Part shown: in pieces, positions 8,009-15,866 of the stretch
Layout: every line of letters begins with the position of its first letter
Position numbering within the stretch: the first letter of the stretch is position 1
DNA from: Candidatus Peribacterales bacterium
GTDB lineage: Bacteria > Patescibacteriota > Gracilibacteria > Peribacterales > Peribacteraceae
DNA length: 64,000 nucleotides
NCBI GenBank assembly: GCA_020058765.1
Contig: JAGVDM010000004.1
Location: 281,390-345,389 of the forward strand
Direction: 5' to 3'
The notes under the pieces: generated by a model
Databases searched by the model: none
Told to the model about the DNA's origin: nothing
What the model saw: only the letters and a program-made list of their open reading frames with translations
Program-made: the position numbers and the translations under genes

Positions 8009-9064
8009 TTATCGCCCAGTGATCGCAATCAGAATGCCAATGAATGCGAGGAAAGCGCCCACAATCCAGAAGCGCATGGTCACTTTGCTTTCGCCCCATT
8101 CGAGCGCTTCGAAGTGGTGGTGAATGGGCGCCGCACGGAACACTTTTTTGCCGCCGCGGAACTTCTTGCTTGTGAGCTGAATAATGACGGAGAGCACTTC
8201 CATAAGGAAGATGAACCCAATGAAGGGAAGTACGAGCACGTTATCCGTCATGAGTGCAATCACGCCGAGCACGCCGCCAAGTGCGAGCGAACCGGTATCA
8301 CCCATGAAGAATAACGCAGGGGGAACGTTGTGCCAGAGGAATGCGGCAATCGCACCCACGCACACTGCACAGAATGCAGCGAGTGATGTGAGACCAGAGA
8401 GATAGGCAATCACAGCAAACGACCCGTATGCGATCACCAGCAACCCTGCGGCAAGACCGTCTAGTCCATCAGTAATGTTCACCGCATTGGACGTCCCCAC
8501 AATAATAAATATGAAAATCGGCACGTACCACCACCCAAGTGTCATATCACCGTAGAAGGGGATGAAAATACTGTCGTACCCCAAACGCACGTGGAACCAG
8601 TACGCACCAACGGCGCCAATGAGCATGAGCGTAGAGAGCTTTGGGAGCCAATCTAAGCCCTTCTTCTTCCCAAGCCCTGCAATATTCCAGTAATCGTCTA
8701 CTGCACCAAGAATGCCCATGCTCACCAGGGTGAAGAGTGGCAGGTACACCTGGCCACGCTGCAAGAGAGAGAAATCGAGCACGCCCGCAAGCGAGAGCAC
8801 ACGAGAGAAAAGCACGGTAAAGAGGATCGCCCCCCAAATGAGCAAACCGCCCATAGTCGGCGTACCGAACTTGTTCTTGTGATACTGGCGGAATATCGCT
8901 GCTTCGCGGCCGTCTACCGTTTCTACGCGCAACTGCTTCCCGAGCTTGTTTTGGCGCAGAAAACGGACGAACGTGGGCGTGAATGCGAGGCCGAGTACGA
9001 ACGCGAAAAGCGCGTAACCGAGTATCGCAGCGAGTGAAAGTCCTGGATCGGGGGCGGTAGGCAT
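8009..9064 (-). CDS. mraY: Phospho-N-acetylmuramoyl-pentapeptide transferase
   Basis: MraY moves phospho-MurNAc-pentapeptide from UDP to undecaprenyl phosphate, giving lipid I, the first membrane step of peptidoglycan synthesis. The 351-residue multi-spanning protein has GTPTMGGLLIW, the catalytic Asp stretches AVDDYWN and ITDGLDGLAAG, FFMGDTGSLALGG and the HHHFE loop (APIHHHFEALEWGE). The ATG at 9064 has a TATTGT box 8 bases upstream. The gene stands alone rather than in a dcw cluster. Its presence indicates a true peptidoglycan wall. Confidence 0.97.
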   Translation of the reverse strand: MPTAPDPGLSLAAILGYALFAFVLGLAFTPTFVRFLRQNKLGKQLRVETVDGREAAIFRQYHKNKFGTPTMGGLLIWGAILFTVLFSRVLSLAGVLDFSLLQRGQVYLPLFTLVSMGILGAVDDYWNIAGLGKKKGLDWLPKLSTLMLIGAVGAYWFHVRLGYDSIFIPFYGDMTLGWWYVPIFIFIIVGTSNAVNITDGLDGLAAGLLVIAYGSFAVIAYLSGLTSLAAFCAVCVGAIAAFLWHNVPPALFFMGDTGSLALGGVLGVIALMTDNVLVLPFIGFIFLMEVLSVIIQLTSKKFRGGKKVFRAAPIHHHFEALEWGESKVTMRFWIVGAFLAFIGILIAITGR

Positions 9065-9072
9065 ACCAACAC

Positions 9073-9078
9073 ACAATA
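9073..9078 (-). promoter_or_regulatory. -10 box for mraY
   Basis: TATTGT on the reverse strand, 8 bases before the mraY ATG, in a 37-base gap after dnaB. Confidence 0.45.
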
Positions 9079-9101
9079 CACGCAGCAGCAGCGCGCGTGA
9101 A

Positions 9102-10463
9102 CTACTCGTCGGAATGCACGCGATCCAAGTCGAAGAAGCGCATCTGCTCCTTCTTAAACATCAGTTCAACGCGGCCGGTAGGACCATTGCGGTGTTTACG
9201 GATGTAGATGTCCGTAATGCCGGGGCGGTCGCTGTCTTCCTCGTAGTAATCCTCGCGATACATCATCATCACCACGTCGGCGTCCTGTTCAATAGAGCCC
9301 GATTCACGCAGGTCGGAGAGCTGCGGAATGTTGCCCGGGCGACTCTCCACCGCGCGCGATAGCTGCGAGAGTGCAATGATGGGAATATGCAGTTCGCGCC
9401 CGAGCTGCTTGAGAGAACGAGAAATTTCGGAAATTTCCTGCACGCGGTTCCCCGCATAGCTTTGGTTCCCTGTGCTCATAAGCTGCAAGTAGTCCACCAT
9501 GAGAATATCGAGACCGTGCTCCATCTGCAGGCGACGCGCCTTGGCACGCAGTTCAGGGATGGTGGAGGCAACGGAATCGTCGATGAAGATATTGGCTTTG
9601 GAGAGCTCATCCATAATGGGCCCCAAGTTCTGGAAGTCGCTATCGTCGAGTTTTCCGCGCTGGAGCTTCCACGAATCTACACCCAGCATGGAAGCGAACA
9701 GACGATCCACCAGCTGCTCCTTGCTCATTTCCAAAGAGAAGATGCCCACACTCTTGCCCGACTTGATGGCAACGTTCTGCGCGATGTTCAACATAAAGCT
9801 GGTTTTACCCATGCTTGGGCGAGCAGCAATAATTACGAGATCGCTCGGTTGCATGCCAGAAAGCTTGTAATCCATGGATTTGAAGCCGGTGGGGATCCCC
9901 TTGAATGCATCGTCATCATCGGACTCGTGCATCTCAGCGAACTTCTCGTACCGCGCGTCGAGAACATCACGAATGTGAATGAATTTGTCTTTGATGAACG
10001 TATTGGAAATTTCGAAAACCGTCTTCTCCACTTCGTCGATAAGCTCAGGAATAGGACGTGCTTCCTCGTACCCCAATCCCGAAATCTTCTGCCCTGCGGA
10101 AATAATACGACGATGCACCGATTTGGTTTTGACGATCTGGCCGTACTGGTAGACGTGTGACGACGTAGGAACGGCAGATGCAAGATCCGCAAGAAATGCA
10201 CTTCCTCCCAAATCCTGCACGCGCTGATTGGCGGCAAGCCGAGAGGAAACGGTCACGAAGTCGACAGGCTCATGCGCGTGGTAGAGCCCCGCAATTGCCT
10301 CGTACACATTGCGATACACCGGATCGTAGAAGTCCTCGGGCTTGAGGAAGTCGCTCACCTTGATGATGGCATCCGGATCGAGCAGAAGCGCGCCGAGCAC
10401 GGTCTTCTCCGCCTCGAGTGAGTGCGGCTGCGTGTGAATCGATACGGGAGTTTGGGTGGCCAT
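9102..10463 (-). CDS. dnaB: Replicative DNA helicase
   Basis: DnaB is the ring helicase that unwinds DNA at the replication fork. The 453-residue product has the N-terminal helical domain (residues 15-115), a linker, and the RecA-like domain with Walker A AARPSMGKTSF, Walker B ILMVDYLQLM, and the ALSQLSRAVESR segment before the arginine finger, which reads MMMYREDYY at its end. The ATG at 10463 (MATQTPVSIHTQ) has TACATT 5 bases upstream (10469-10474). No dnaC is near. The upstream gap carries DnaA-box-like sequences. Confidence 0.97.
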   Translation of the reverse strand: MATQTPVSIHTQPHSLEAEKTVLGALLLDPDAIIKVSDFLKPEDFYDPVYRNVYEAIAGLYHAHEPVDFVTVSSRLAANQRVQDLGGSAFLADLASAVPTSSHVYQYGQIVKTKSVHRRIISAGQKISGLGYEEARPIPELIDEVEKTVFEISNTFIKDKFIHIRDVLDARYEKFAEMHESDDDDAFKGIPTGFKSMDYKLSGMQPSDLVIIAARPSMGKTSFMLNIAQNVAIKSGKSVGIFSLEMSKEQLVDRLFASMLGVDSWKLQRGKLDDSDFQNLGPIMDELSKANIFIDDSVASTIPELRAKARRLQMEHGLDILMVDYLQLMSTGNQSYAGNRVQEISEISRSLKQLGRELHIPIIALSQLSRAVESRPGNIPQLSDLRESGSIEQDADVVMMMYREDYYEEDSDRPGITDIYIRKHRNGPTGRVELMFKKEQMRFFDLDRVHSDE

Positions 10464-10468
10464 GGGGG

Positions 10469-10474
10469 AATGTA
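10469..10474 (-). promoter_or_regulatory. -10 box for dnaB
   Basis: TACATT on the reverse strand, separated from the dnaB ATG by five C residues. Confidence 0.4.
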
Positions 10475-10567
10475 TTCTTGCGGGAGAATGCGGATGGGAC
10501 AACCCCTCCTCGTCTTGCGGAGACTGCACACTTGTAGGCCGAGGAAACGGCCGCGATGGTGATCGAC

Positions 10568-10587
10568 TGTGGAAAACCTGTGGAGAA
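10568..10587. promoter_or_regulatory. Pair of DnaA-box-like 9-mers upstream of dnaB
   Basis: TGTGGAAAA (10568-10576) is the complement of TTTTCCACA, a match to the DnaA-box consensus TTWTNCACA. TGTGGAGAA (10579-10587) matches in all but one position. They are direct repeats 11 bases apart, about one helical turn, in the 124-base gap between the Nudix and dnaB genes. Confidence 0.45.
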
Positions 10588-11091
10588 TTACTGGTGCTCG
10601 CGGGCGTAGCGCAGCAATCCGAAGGCGCTGGGCGTGTGAATTACTGGGCCAGAGAGCACGTTCTCTATGGCTTCTTCAAGAGACAATTCGTGTACCTCGA
10701 TGCATTCATCTTCATCCTGTGGCAGAGGTGAATGCACCAGGTTGTGTGCGAGGAAGATATGGTTTGCAATCGCAATGCTCTCTGCTTGCCGAGTAGTGCA
10801 GTAGTGCGAGAGCGTCTCCGCTCGAAAGCCTGTTTCTTCCTGCAACTCCCGTTGTGCTGCTTTGGAGATATCCTGCTCTTTGTCGACCTTGCCACTGGGG
10901 AGCATCCATACGTACTCGCCATAAAACGGTCGGAATTCTTTGAGCACAAGCACCATGCCGGGCGTAGGGAATGCCAGCACACTCACCGCGTCGCAGCGGT
11001 ACACGCGCGAAGTCCGCTTCACTCTGCCATCTGGCAGAGGAGCGGACTCGCGGACTATGCGCCATGTGTCGTCGGCATAGAGTTCTTCCAT
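10588..11091 (-). CDS. Nudix hydrolase, ADP-ribose pyrophosphatase-like
   Basis: A 167-residue Nudix protein, likely cleaving a nucleoside-diphosphate sugar such as ADP-ribose. The Nudix box is GKVDKEQDISKAAQRELQEE followed by TGF. The metal-binding RELQEETGF part is intact, but the first Glu of G-x5-E is Gln here. The segment PSGKVD matches the E/P-x-x-AG region of ADPRase types only loosely. The gene lies 24 bases downstream of recA on the same strand and has no promoter of its own that I can see, so it is probably co-transcribed with recA. Confidence 0.85.
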   Translation of the reverse strand: MEELYADDTWRIVRESAPLPDGRVKRTSRVYRCDAVSVLAFPTPGMVLVLKEFRPFYGEYVWMLPSGKVDKEQDISKAAQRELQEETGFRAETLSHYCTTRQAESIAIANHIFLAHNLVHSPLPQDEDECIEVHELSLEEAIENVLSGPVIHTPSAFGLLRYAREHQ

Positions 11092-11115
11092 AGGGCGAAT
11101 GCGAGGGGAGAAAAA

Positions 11116-12222
11116 CTACTCCTTGGATTTCTGAAGAATCTCTTTCTCAATCTTAAGTGCAATCTTCACGTTCTCCTTGAGGTACTCGCGTGCCTGCTCT
11201 TTACCTTGGCCAATCGTCTCTTCACCGTAGCGGAAGTACGCACCGGACTTCTCGAGCACTCCGTACTTCACACCAAGCTCCAGCAGATCACCCTCTTTAC
11301 TAATGCCTTGTGCGTACAGAATATCGAACTCCGCCTGACGGAATGGTGGAGCGACTTTGTTCTTTACTACTTTGGCGCGTGTGCGGCTCCCAATAATCTC
11401 CTGCGTTTCACCTTTCTTCTCCAGGATTTTATCGATGCGCCGAATATCGATACGTACGGATGCGTAGAACTTGAGTGCGTTGCCACCTGGAGTGGTTTCG
11501 GGGTTCCCGAACATCACACCGATTTTCATGCGAATCTGGTTAATGAAGATCACCGAGCATTTCGTCTTGCTGACAATCGACGTGAGTTTGCGAAGCGCCT
11601 GGCTCATAAGTCGCGCCTGCAATCCCATGTGACTATCGCCCATCATGCCCTCGATTTCAGCTCGAGGAGTGAGTGCAGCAACCGAGTCCACCACGATCAC
11701 ATCGATCGCGCCGCTTCGCACAAGCTTCTCGGTGATTTCCAACGCCTGCTCACCGTCATCGGGTTGTGAGACGAGTAGGTCATCCACATCCACACCGATT
11801 TTGCCGGCGTAGACGATATCGAGTGCGTGCTCCGCATCGATGAACGCAGCGCGACCACCACGTGCTTGCACTTCCGCAATGGTATGCAGCGCAAGGGTGG
11901 TTTTCCCGGACGACTCTGGCCCGTAGATCTCAATAATGCGACCACGAGGGATGCCCCCGCCAAGAGCGATATCTAAGGCGATAGAACCCGACGGCGTGGT
12001 TTCAAAGCTCGTTTTGCCTCGCTCGCTCATCATCATGATGCTCCCATCGCCGTACTCCTTCTTGATCTGCGCGAGCGCAGATTCAATTGCTGCGTTGCGC
12101 GGGTCTACGGGTGCAGGTGCTTTCACTTTTGGTGCAGGTGTATCTGGCACAGTGGCTTTGGGGGATGCGGAAGAAATCTTGCTCGGTTCGAGGACAGCGG
12201 CTTTCGTTGCTACGGGGGTCAT
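11116..12222 (-). CDS. recA: Recombinase A
   Basis: RecA forms filaments on single-stranded DNA, drives strand exchange and would trigger the SOS response if one exists. The 368-residue product has Walker [17 protein letters not shown], the Walker B-like [18 protein letters not shown] with loop L1 after it, the MAW-like [13 protein letters not shown] and the L2 region [20 protein letters not shown]. It has an unusual N-terminal extension of about 40 residues rich in Ala, Pro and Lys before the usual [15 protein letters not shown] start. The ATG at 12222 is chosen because upstream sequence is unlike any RecA. A possible -10 (TATTCT, 12244-12249) would give a leader of about 14 bases. Confidence 0.97.
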   Translation of the reverse strand: MTPVATKAAVLEPSKISSASPKATVPDTPAPKVKAPAPVDPRNAAIESALAQIKKEYGDGSIMMMSERGKTSFETTPSGSIALDIALGGGIPRGRIIEIYGPESSGKTTLALHTIAEVQARGGRAAFIDAEHALDIVYAGKIGVDVDDLLVSQPDDGEQALEITEKLVRSGAIDVIVVDSVAALTPRAEIEGMMGDSHMGLQARLMSQALRKLTSIVSKTKCSVIFINQIRMKIGVMFGNPETTPGGNALKFYASVRIDIRRIDKILEKKGETQEIIGSRTRAKVVKNKVAPPFRQAEFDILYAQGISKEGDLLELGVKYGVLEKSGAYFRYGEETIGQGKEQAREYLKENVKIALKIEKEILQKSKE

Positions 12223-12352
12223 GATAGGGAAGGGGAAAGAGGAAGAATAGAGGGTGAATGTTCGTACACCCACTTTCACACGACCAACTAAGCAGGGCAA
12301 GAATCTGCAGTTGCAGAGCCCCGTAATACATTGTGGTGTATTATCGTACACC

Positions 12353-12907
12353 CTAAGAAATCCGCTGCAGGACTCGTTCTAGGAGAAGAGGGAACTCCTC
12401 GTATCCTGCGCTGGTATTGAAGTGTCCTGCGTCGGGTACCACAGTAAGTGTGCCGTGGAGATGCTGTGCAAGTGTTTCCGCTCGTTCCATCTTCACATAC
12501 GGATCATTCGGCGCGTGGAAAATCTCCACATGCGCACAGTGCTCACAAATCGTCGGCCAATCAAAAGGGCGATCGGCAATATCGCGCATGATGGGATCGA
12601 ACATGCTCCCCGTAACACCCCATGCAGGTGCAACACAGAACGCAGCATCTGCTGACGTGCGTTCAAGTACACTCAGGAGAAATGCAACACCGAGGCTATG
12701 GCCAATAAGAAGAGACTGTTCATCCACCGTATCGAGAAATGGTGCGAAGACGTCCCACCACTGCGCGAATGTTGTAACCGGGCGAGTAGTAGGAAATCGC
12801 GGCACAGTAACCGAAAGCCCCTCCTGCTGCAGCGCATGACGAAGCCACGGAAACCAGTTCTCCCCGGGGGAGCCCCCTATACCGTGGAAGATGAATGCGG
12901 AACGCAT
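12353..12907 (-). CDS. Alpha/beta hydrolase, RBBP9/YdeN type
   Basis: A short (184 residues) serine hydrolase of the RBBP9/YdeN group. The start [20 protein letters not shown] has the oxyanion HG, the nucleophile elbow is IGHSLGVAF, the acid is probably the Asp of [10 protein letters not shown], and the His is in PDAGHFN. The order and spacing fit the family. The substrate is unknown. The ATG at 12907 has TACACT 6 bases upstream. It lies 12 bases after the lipoprotein stop on the same strand. Confidence 0.85.
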   Translation of the reverse strand: MRSAFIFHGIGGSPGENWFPWLRHALQQEGLSVTVPRFPTTRPVTTFAQWWDVFAPFLDTVDEQSLLIGHSLGVAFLLSVLERTSADAAFCVAPAWGVTGSMFDPIMRDIADRPFDWPTICEHCAHVEIFHAPNDPYVKMERAETLAQHLHGTLTVVPDAGHFNTSAGYEEFPLLLERVLQRIS

Positions 12908-12913
12908 GTCCGC

Positions 12914-12919
12914 AGTGTA
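12914..12919 (-). promoter_or_regulatory. -10 box for the alpha/beta hydrolase
   Basis: TACACT on the reverse strand, 6 bases before the ATG at 12907. It overlaps the gap just after the lipoprotein stop. Confidence 0.45.
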
Positions 12920-13771
12920 TCAGAGGCTTTTACACACACCGATGTTCTCCTGCAGGTTGGTGATATCGCAGTACGATGCTGGTGGACAAAGAATGCCTGC
13001 AGGCCCACCACATGGTGTTCCTAACGCTGTCCCCGTTCCTGTTACAGGGGCAATAGAGGAATTCTGCGGATTGTCGGATGACTGCAAGCGGATGGTCTCC
13101 AGAATCGCGAGCCAATCCTGGCGCAAGCGTTCTGCTTGTTCGGGAATTTCTGGCGTGAACGAGAATACGAGCACGTCGCTCGAACGCTCAAGCACAACAG
13201 TTTCCGCACCCGACTGCTCATTGCTCACACGTAGGGCGCGAGCTGTGCCTACAACCGTCGGCATTGCGTTGAGCAGATCAATAGGGCTCTTCTCCATGCG
13301 CTCGACCTTCATGATCGATGCTGTGCTCCCAGGCGCACGCAGTGCAATGGATTGATCACCCACGGTTGCCTCCCATGTTTCGGGGGCACGCAACGCAAGA
13401 CCGAGTGCCGGCACCGACCATTCTTTCGTCTGCTGCTCGAGCACATCCACAACGCGCGACACTTCGAGCACTGGCAAGAACGACGGATCAACATTCGCCG
13501 AGAGCGTACCCTCGAGTACAACAGGCTTACGTTCATACCGGCGCAAATTCGTTGTCTCGCTCTCGACGTAGTACACATCCTTGCCATCGACTTGTAGCAC
13601 ATGTGTCCCGCGGCGCAGCAAAGAGATGTCTGCAGGAAGAAGTGTTCCTGTCATGGTCAGTGTACCCGTGGGCAATGGTGCAGGGCCTTCGCTGTCATCT
13701 CCGCAACCAACGAGCAACAGGCTCGCAGTTACAAGGAGAACAGACACTGGAAAACGGGATACCGTTGTCAC
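12920..13771 (-). CDS. Putative lipoprotein with Cys-rich C-terminal motif
   Basis: The 283-residue product has a lipoprotein signal, with the hydrophobic run VSVLLVTASLLL and the lipobox LLVGC at about residue 23, so it is likely anchored outside the cytoplasmic membrane. The middle holds a beta-rich region without a known family. The C-terminus carries CGGPAGILCPPASYCD, a four-Cys motif resembling the CGG-x2-G-x2-CP-x4-C repeats of some secreted bacterial proteins. A GTG at 13771 starts it, 17 bases after the sigma4-HARE gene, suggesting co-transcription. Function is unknown. Confidence 0.75.
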   Translation of the reverse strand: MTTVSRFPVSVLLVTASLLLVGCGDDSEGPAPLPTGTLTMTGTLLPADISLLRRGTHVLQVDGKDVYYVESETTNLRRYERKPVVLEGTLSANVDPSFLPVLEVSRVVDVLEQQTKEWSVPALGLALRAPETWEATVGDQSIALRAPGSTASIMKVERMEKSPIDLLNAMPTVVGTARALRVSNEQSGAETVVLERSSDVLVFSFTPEIPEQAERLRQDWLAILETIRLQSSDNPQNSSIAPVTGTGTALGTPCGGPAGILCPPASYCDITNLQENIGVCKSL

Positions 13772-13788
13772 GCGGAAGGGGAAGGGGC

Positions 13789-14895
13789 TTATTTGAGGGA
13801 CGGATCAAATGCGTACACGGCGCGACCAACACGCTTGAAGTACGGCATCTTTTGCAAGTTGAGCGAAATCGTCCCGATCTTCACTGTGCGCTGGCGTGCG
13901 ACTTCGGCAATGATCTCCTTCTTGGAAAGCGGACCCTTGTCTTTCAGGATGCGTTCGATCACATCGGCTACGGTGCCTGGCTCAAAGCCCCATTCATGCA
14001 GTGCGTAGAGCCCGCGACCCACGAGCACAAACTCGGGGTAGCGAATGAGCTCGTTATGCACAGCTTGTACCGTAACGTTCTTGTGGTCGAAGTGTGCCTC
14101 GCGAATGCGGTTGGCAATATCCATAAAGTGCAGAGGCTCACCCGACTTGCGCAGGATGATCTCCACCTTGTCGCGAATGCTGCGTGGGCGAACGAAGCGC
14201 CACTCTGTGAGCCCCCATCCTTCGGGGATCTCCCGCAAACGCTCGTCGATTTTGAGGCAGCTCACAATGAGTTCAGGGCTTGGTACGCGACCATCAAACA
14301 GGTTGAGGGCGCGAATGGCAGACACGATTTCATCGGTCTTCATGCACGATTTGCGCTTCTTGAGGATCTTTACAATGTTGTTCACGATCAGGCTGATGTC
14401 CTGCATCGCGAGTGTCTCGATACGCCAGAATGGCACGAACGTGTTGCTTCGGCGACCGGCAACCATCTCGTTATCAATAGAGAAGGAGAGTCGGAGCACA
14501 GCGCCATCAATGTCCGCGCTACCCTTAATGCGCTTGAGTGTCTCGGAAACAAGGTCATCTTCGCGCATCACTCCTCCGTGCATGCGCAATACCGCCTTCG
14601 CAAGGTCGTTGACCTCCTCGAGACGTGTGGTGCGAACGGTGCGGCGGAGCTTGCCCAACGCAATACTCTCAATTTGACGGATGCGCTCACGCGTGACATT
14701 AAAGTGCTTTCCAATCTTCTCTAGCGTCTGCTTCTGGCTACCCTGGAGGGCGAAACGTCGCTTAATGACCGTAGACTCCTTCTCCGTTAGAACCATGAAA
14801 AGATTCGAAAGCAACTCCTGTAAATTCACAGAGAGTTGCGGTGCGGCTGCGGTTTGGGTGGAGGGAGCAGTGGGAGTCATTGCGAGGTCGGGCAT
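13789..14895 (-). CDS. Sigma-70 region 4 fused to HARE-HTH domain(s)
   Basis: A 368-residue protein with no sigma region 2. Residues about 35-90 are a sigma-70 region 4, with LTEKESTVIKRRF, the helix-turn-helix TLEKIGKHFNVTRERIRQIE and the following LGKLRR. The C-terminal third has a HARE-HTH (RpoE/delta-like) domain, with KSGEPLHFMDIANRIRE, VHNELIRYPEFVLVGRGLYAL and a second winged-helix copy ending FKRVGRAVYAF. Without region 2 it cannot melt a promoter by itself, so it may be an RNA polymerase-associated regulator. It is first in a run with the lipoprotein. ATG 14895 or 14880 could start it. Confidence 0.85.
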   Translation of the reverse strand: MPDLAMTPTAPSTQTAAAPQLSVNLQELLSNLFMVLTEKESTVIKRRFALQGSQKQTLEKIGKHFNVTRERIRQIESIALGKLRRTVRTTRLEEVNDLAKAVLRMHGGVMREDDLVSETLKRIKGSADIDGAVLRLSFSIDNEMVAGRRSNTFVPFWRIETLAMQDISLIVNNIVKILKKRKSCMKTDEIVSAIRALNLFDGRVPSPELIVSCLKIDERLREIPEGWGLTEWRFVRPRSIRDKVEIILRKSGEPLHFMDIANRIREAHFDHKNVTVQAVHNELIRYPEFVLVGRGLYALHEWGFEPGTVADVIERILKDKGPLSKKEIIAEVARQRTVKIGTISLNLQKMPYFKRVGRAVYAFDPSLK

Positions 14896-14920
14896 TGGCG
14901 GAGAGGGGAGAACAACCCTC

Positions 14921-14947
14921 GTTATACCAGAACGTTGACAGAGACAA
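14921..14947 (-). promoter_or_regulatory. Promoter of the sigma4-HARE gene
   Basis: On the reverse strand TTGTCT (14942-14947), a 15-base spacer and TGG-TATAAC (14921-14929). The leader would be roughly 18-25 bases, so this is one of the genes with a real 5' leader. Confidence 0.5.
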
Positions 14948-15090
14948 AAGATCGGGTAGTGGTTTGACTAGACGAGTGGCAGAAGATGTGTCGTCTTCTG
15001 ATCTACGTCACTACCAGCGCACGTCCCCAAATGGGAACGCGAGAAGAAGAAAGAACAAAGGTTGATAATTTACTATGTTATTTGTATTTG
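14948..15090. other. Non-coding gap between sigma4-HARE and ruvX
   Basis: No gene or RNA family is recognised here. The right half is AT-rich and ends at the palindrome over the ruvX stop. Confidence 0.5.
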
Positions 15091-15098
15091 TCAAATAC
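15084..15098. repeat. AT-rich palindrome over the ruvX stop codon
   Basis: GTATTTGTCAAATAC has perfect 7-base arms around a central T and covers the ruvX TGA (15091-15093). The core TTTGTCAAATACT recurs at 62525-62537. It is a possible operator rather than a terminator, since there is no GC stem. Confidence 0.4.
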
Positions 15099-15468
15099 TT
15101 TGTCGAGCAAGGTATGTAGTCAGAATCTGGCAAGCTGCCTCAGCATCTGGATCGGTAATTCCTGCACCCTTCAGTGTCGTGAAACGTTCGTCGAGCTCGT
15201 CAATGGTCACTGTAGAGGGGAGCGAAAACTCTGCCATCGCCTGACGAACGAGTGTTACCTGTTCGCCAACATCCCCCGATGGGAGCAGCGGAAGACCAAC
15301 AACAATATGCGTAATGTGACGAGCCTCCACGAGTGAACGCACCTGCTCGGCAAGACCCTGGAACGATGCGTGACGCAGCGTGGCAAGGGGGAGGGGAATG
15401 CCGTGTGCGGCATCGGCAAAAGCGACCCCGGTACGCCGGAGGCCGATATCAAGGGCGAGAATGCGCAT
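15091..15468 (-). CDS. ruvX: Putative pre-16S rRNA nuclease / Holliday junction resolvase-like YqgF
   Basis: RuvX (YqgF) is an RNase H-fold nuclease linked to 16S rRNA 5' maturation. The 125-residue product has the first Asp in RILALDIGLRRTGVA, the HIVVGLPLL strand, the Glu/Asp pair in IDELDERFTT and the final Asp in DPDAEAACQILTTYL, so the acidic site is complete. It follows rpsT by 3 bases. The coupling of a 30S ribosomal protein gene to an rRNA maturation nuclease fits a shared role in small-subunit assembly. Confidence 0.9.
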   Translation of the reverse strand: MRILALDIGLRRTGVAFADAAHGIPLPLATLRHASFQGLAEQVRSLVEARHITHIVVGLPLLPSGDVGEQVTLVRQAMAEFSLPSTVTIDELDERFTTLKGAGITDPDAEAACQILTTYLARQSI

Positions 15469-15471
15469 GCC

Positions 15472-15738
15472 CTACTTCGTGCTGGCCGCAACCATGCGAG
15501 CCACCAGGGACTTCTTGCGTGCAGCGTTGCGTGGGTGGATCAGGTGCTTCTTGGCAGCCATATCGATGGCCTTATACACACCAGGCAGAAGCTTCTGGGC
15601 TTCGTCGAACTTCTTGGCGGTCGAGAGATCGCGCACCTTGCGGAGCATTGTTTTCATGTGCGTCTTCACCGGAGCCCTGCGGTCCTGACGGACGCGACTC
15701 TGGCGCATTCGCTTGATGGCTGATTCAATAAGTGGCAT
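15472..15738 (-). CDS. rpsT: Ribosomal protein S20
   Basis: An 88-residue, very basic, all-helical protein that binds the 5' domain of 16S rRNA. It begins with the typical SAIKRMRQSRVRQDRRAPVK and has the family's AIDMAAKKHLIHPRNAARKK near the end. The ATG at 15738 has a possible -10 (TAGGAT, 15750-15755) 11 bases upstream. It is first in an operon with ruvX. Confidence 0.95.
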   Translation of the reverse strand: MPLIESAIKRMRQSRVRQDRRAPVKTHMKTMLRKVRDLSTAKKFDEAQKLLPGVYKAIDMAAKKHLIHPRNAARKKSLVARMVAASTK

Positions 15739-15832
15739 AAAGCCCGCGAATCCTACGGAGACTCACTTGGCGAGTCAAGAAATACGCAGAAATTCATCCT
15801 TCTCTACAGGAGCGGAGAATGGCTGAAGTGCA

Positions 15833-15860
15833 TTGACCAAAGCGCAAAAATAAGTAGAAT
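15833..15860 (+). promoter_or_regulatory. glmS promoter, leaderless
   Basis: TTGACC (15833-15838), a 16-base spacer and TAGAAT (15855-15860). The -10 ends exactly 6 bases before the glmS ATG, placing the transcript start at or next to the A of the start codon. No glmS ribozyme is possible in so short a leader. Confidence 0.7.
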
Positions 15861-15866
15861 CCATCC

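Noticed and set aside
12262..12272. CGAACATTCAC upstream of recA as a possible LexA (SOS) box.
   Set aside because: Only one half matches the CGAAC-N4-GTTCG type; no second half is present.
13318..14724. A 468-codon open frame on the + strand opposite the sigma4-HARE and lipoprotein genes.
   Set aside because: Its sequence is the mirror of two clear genes on the other strand and shows no domain or signal. It is a shadow of GC-rich codon bias.
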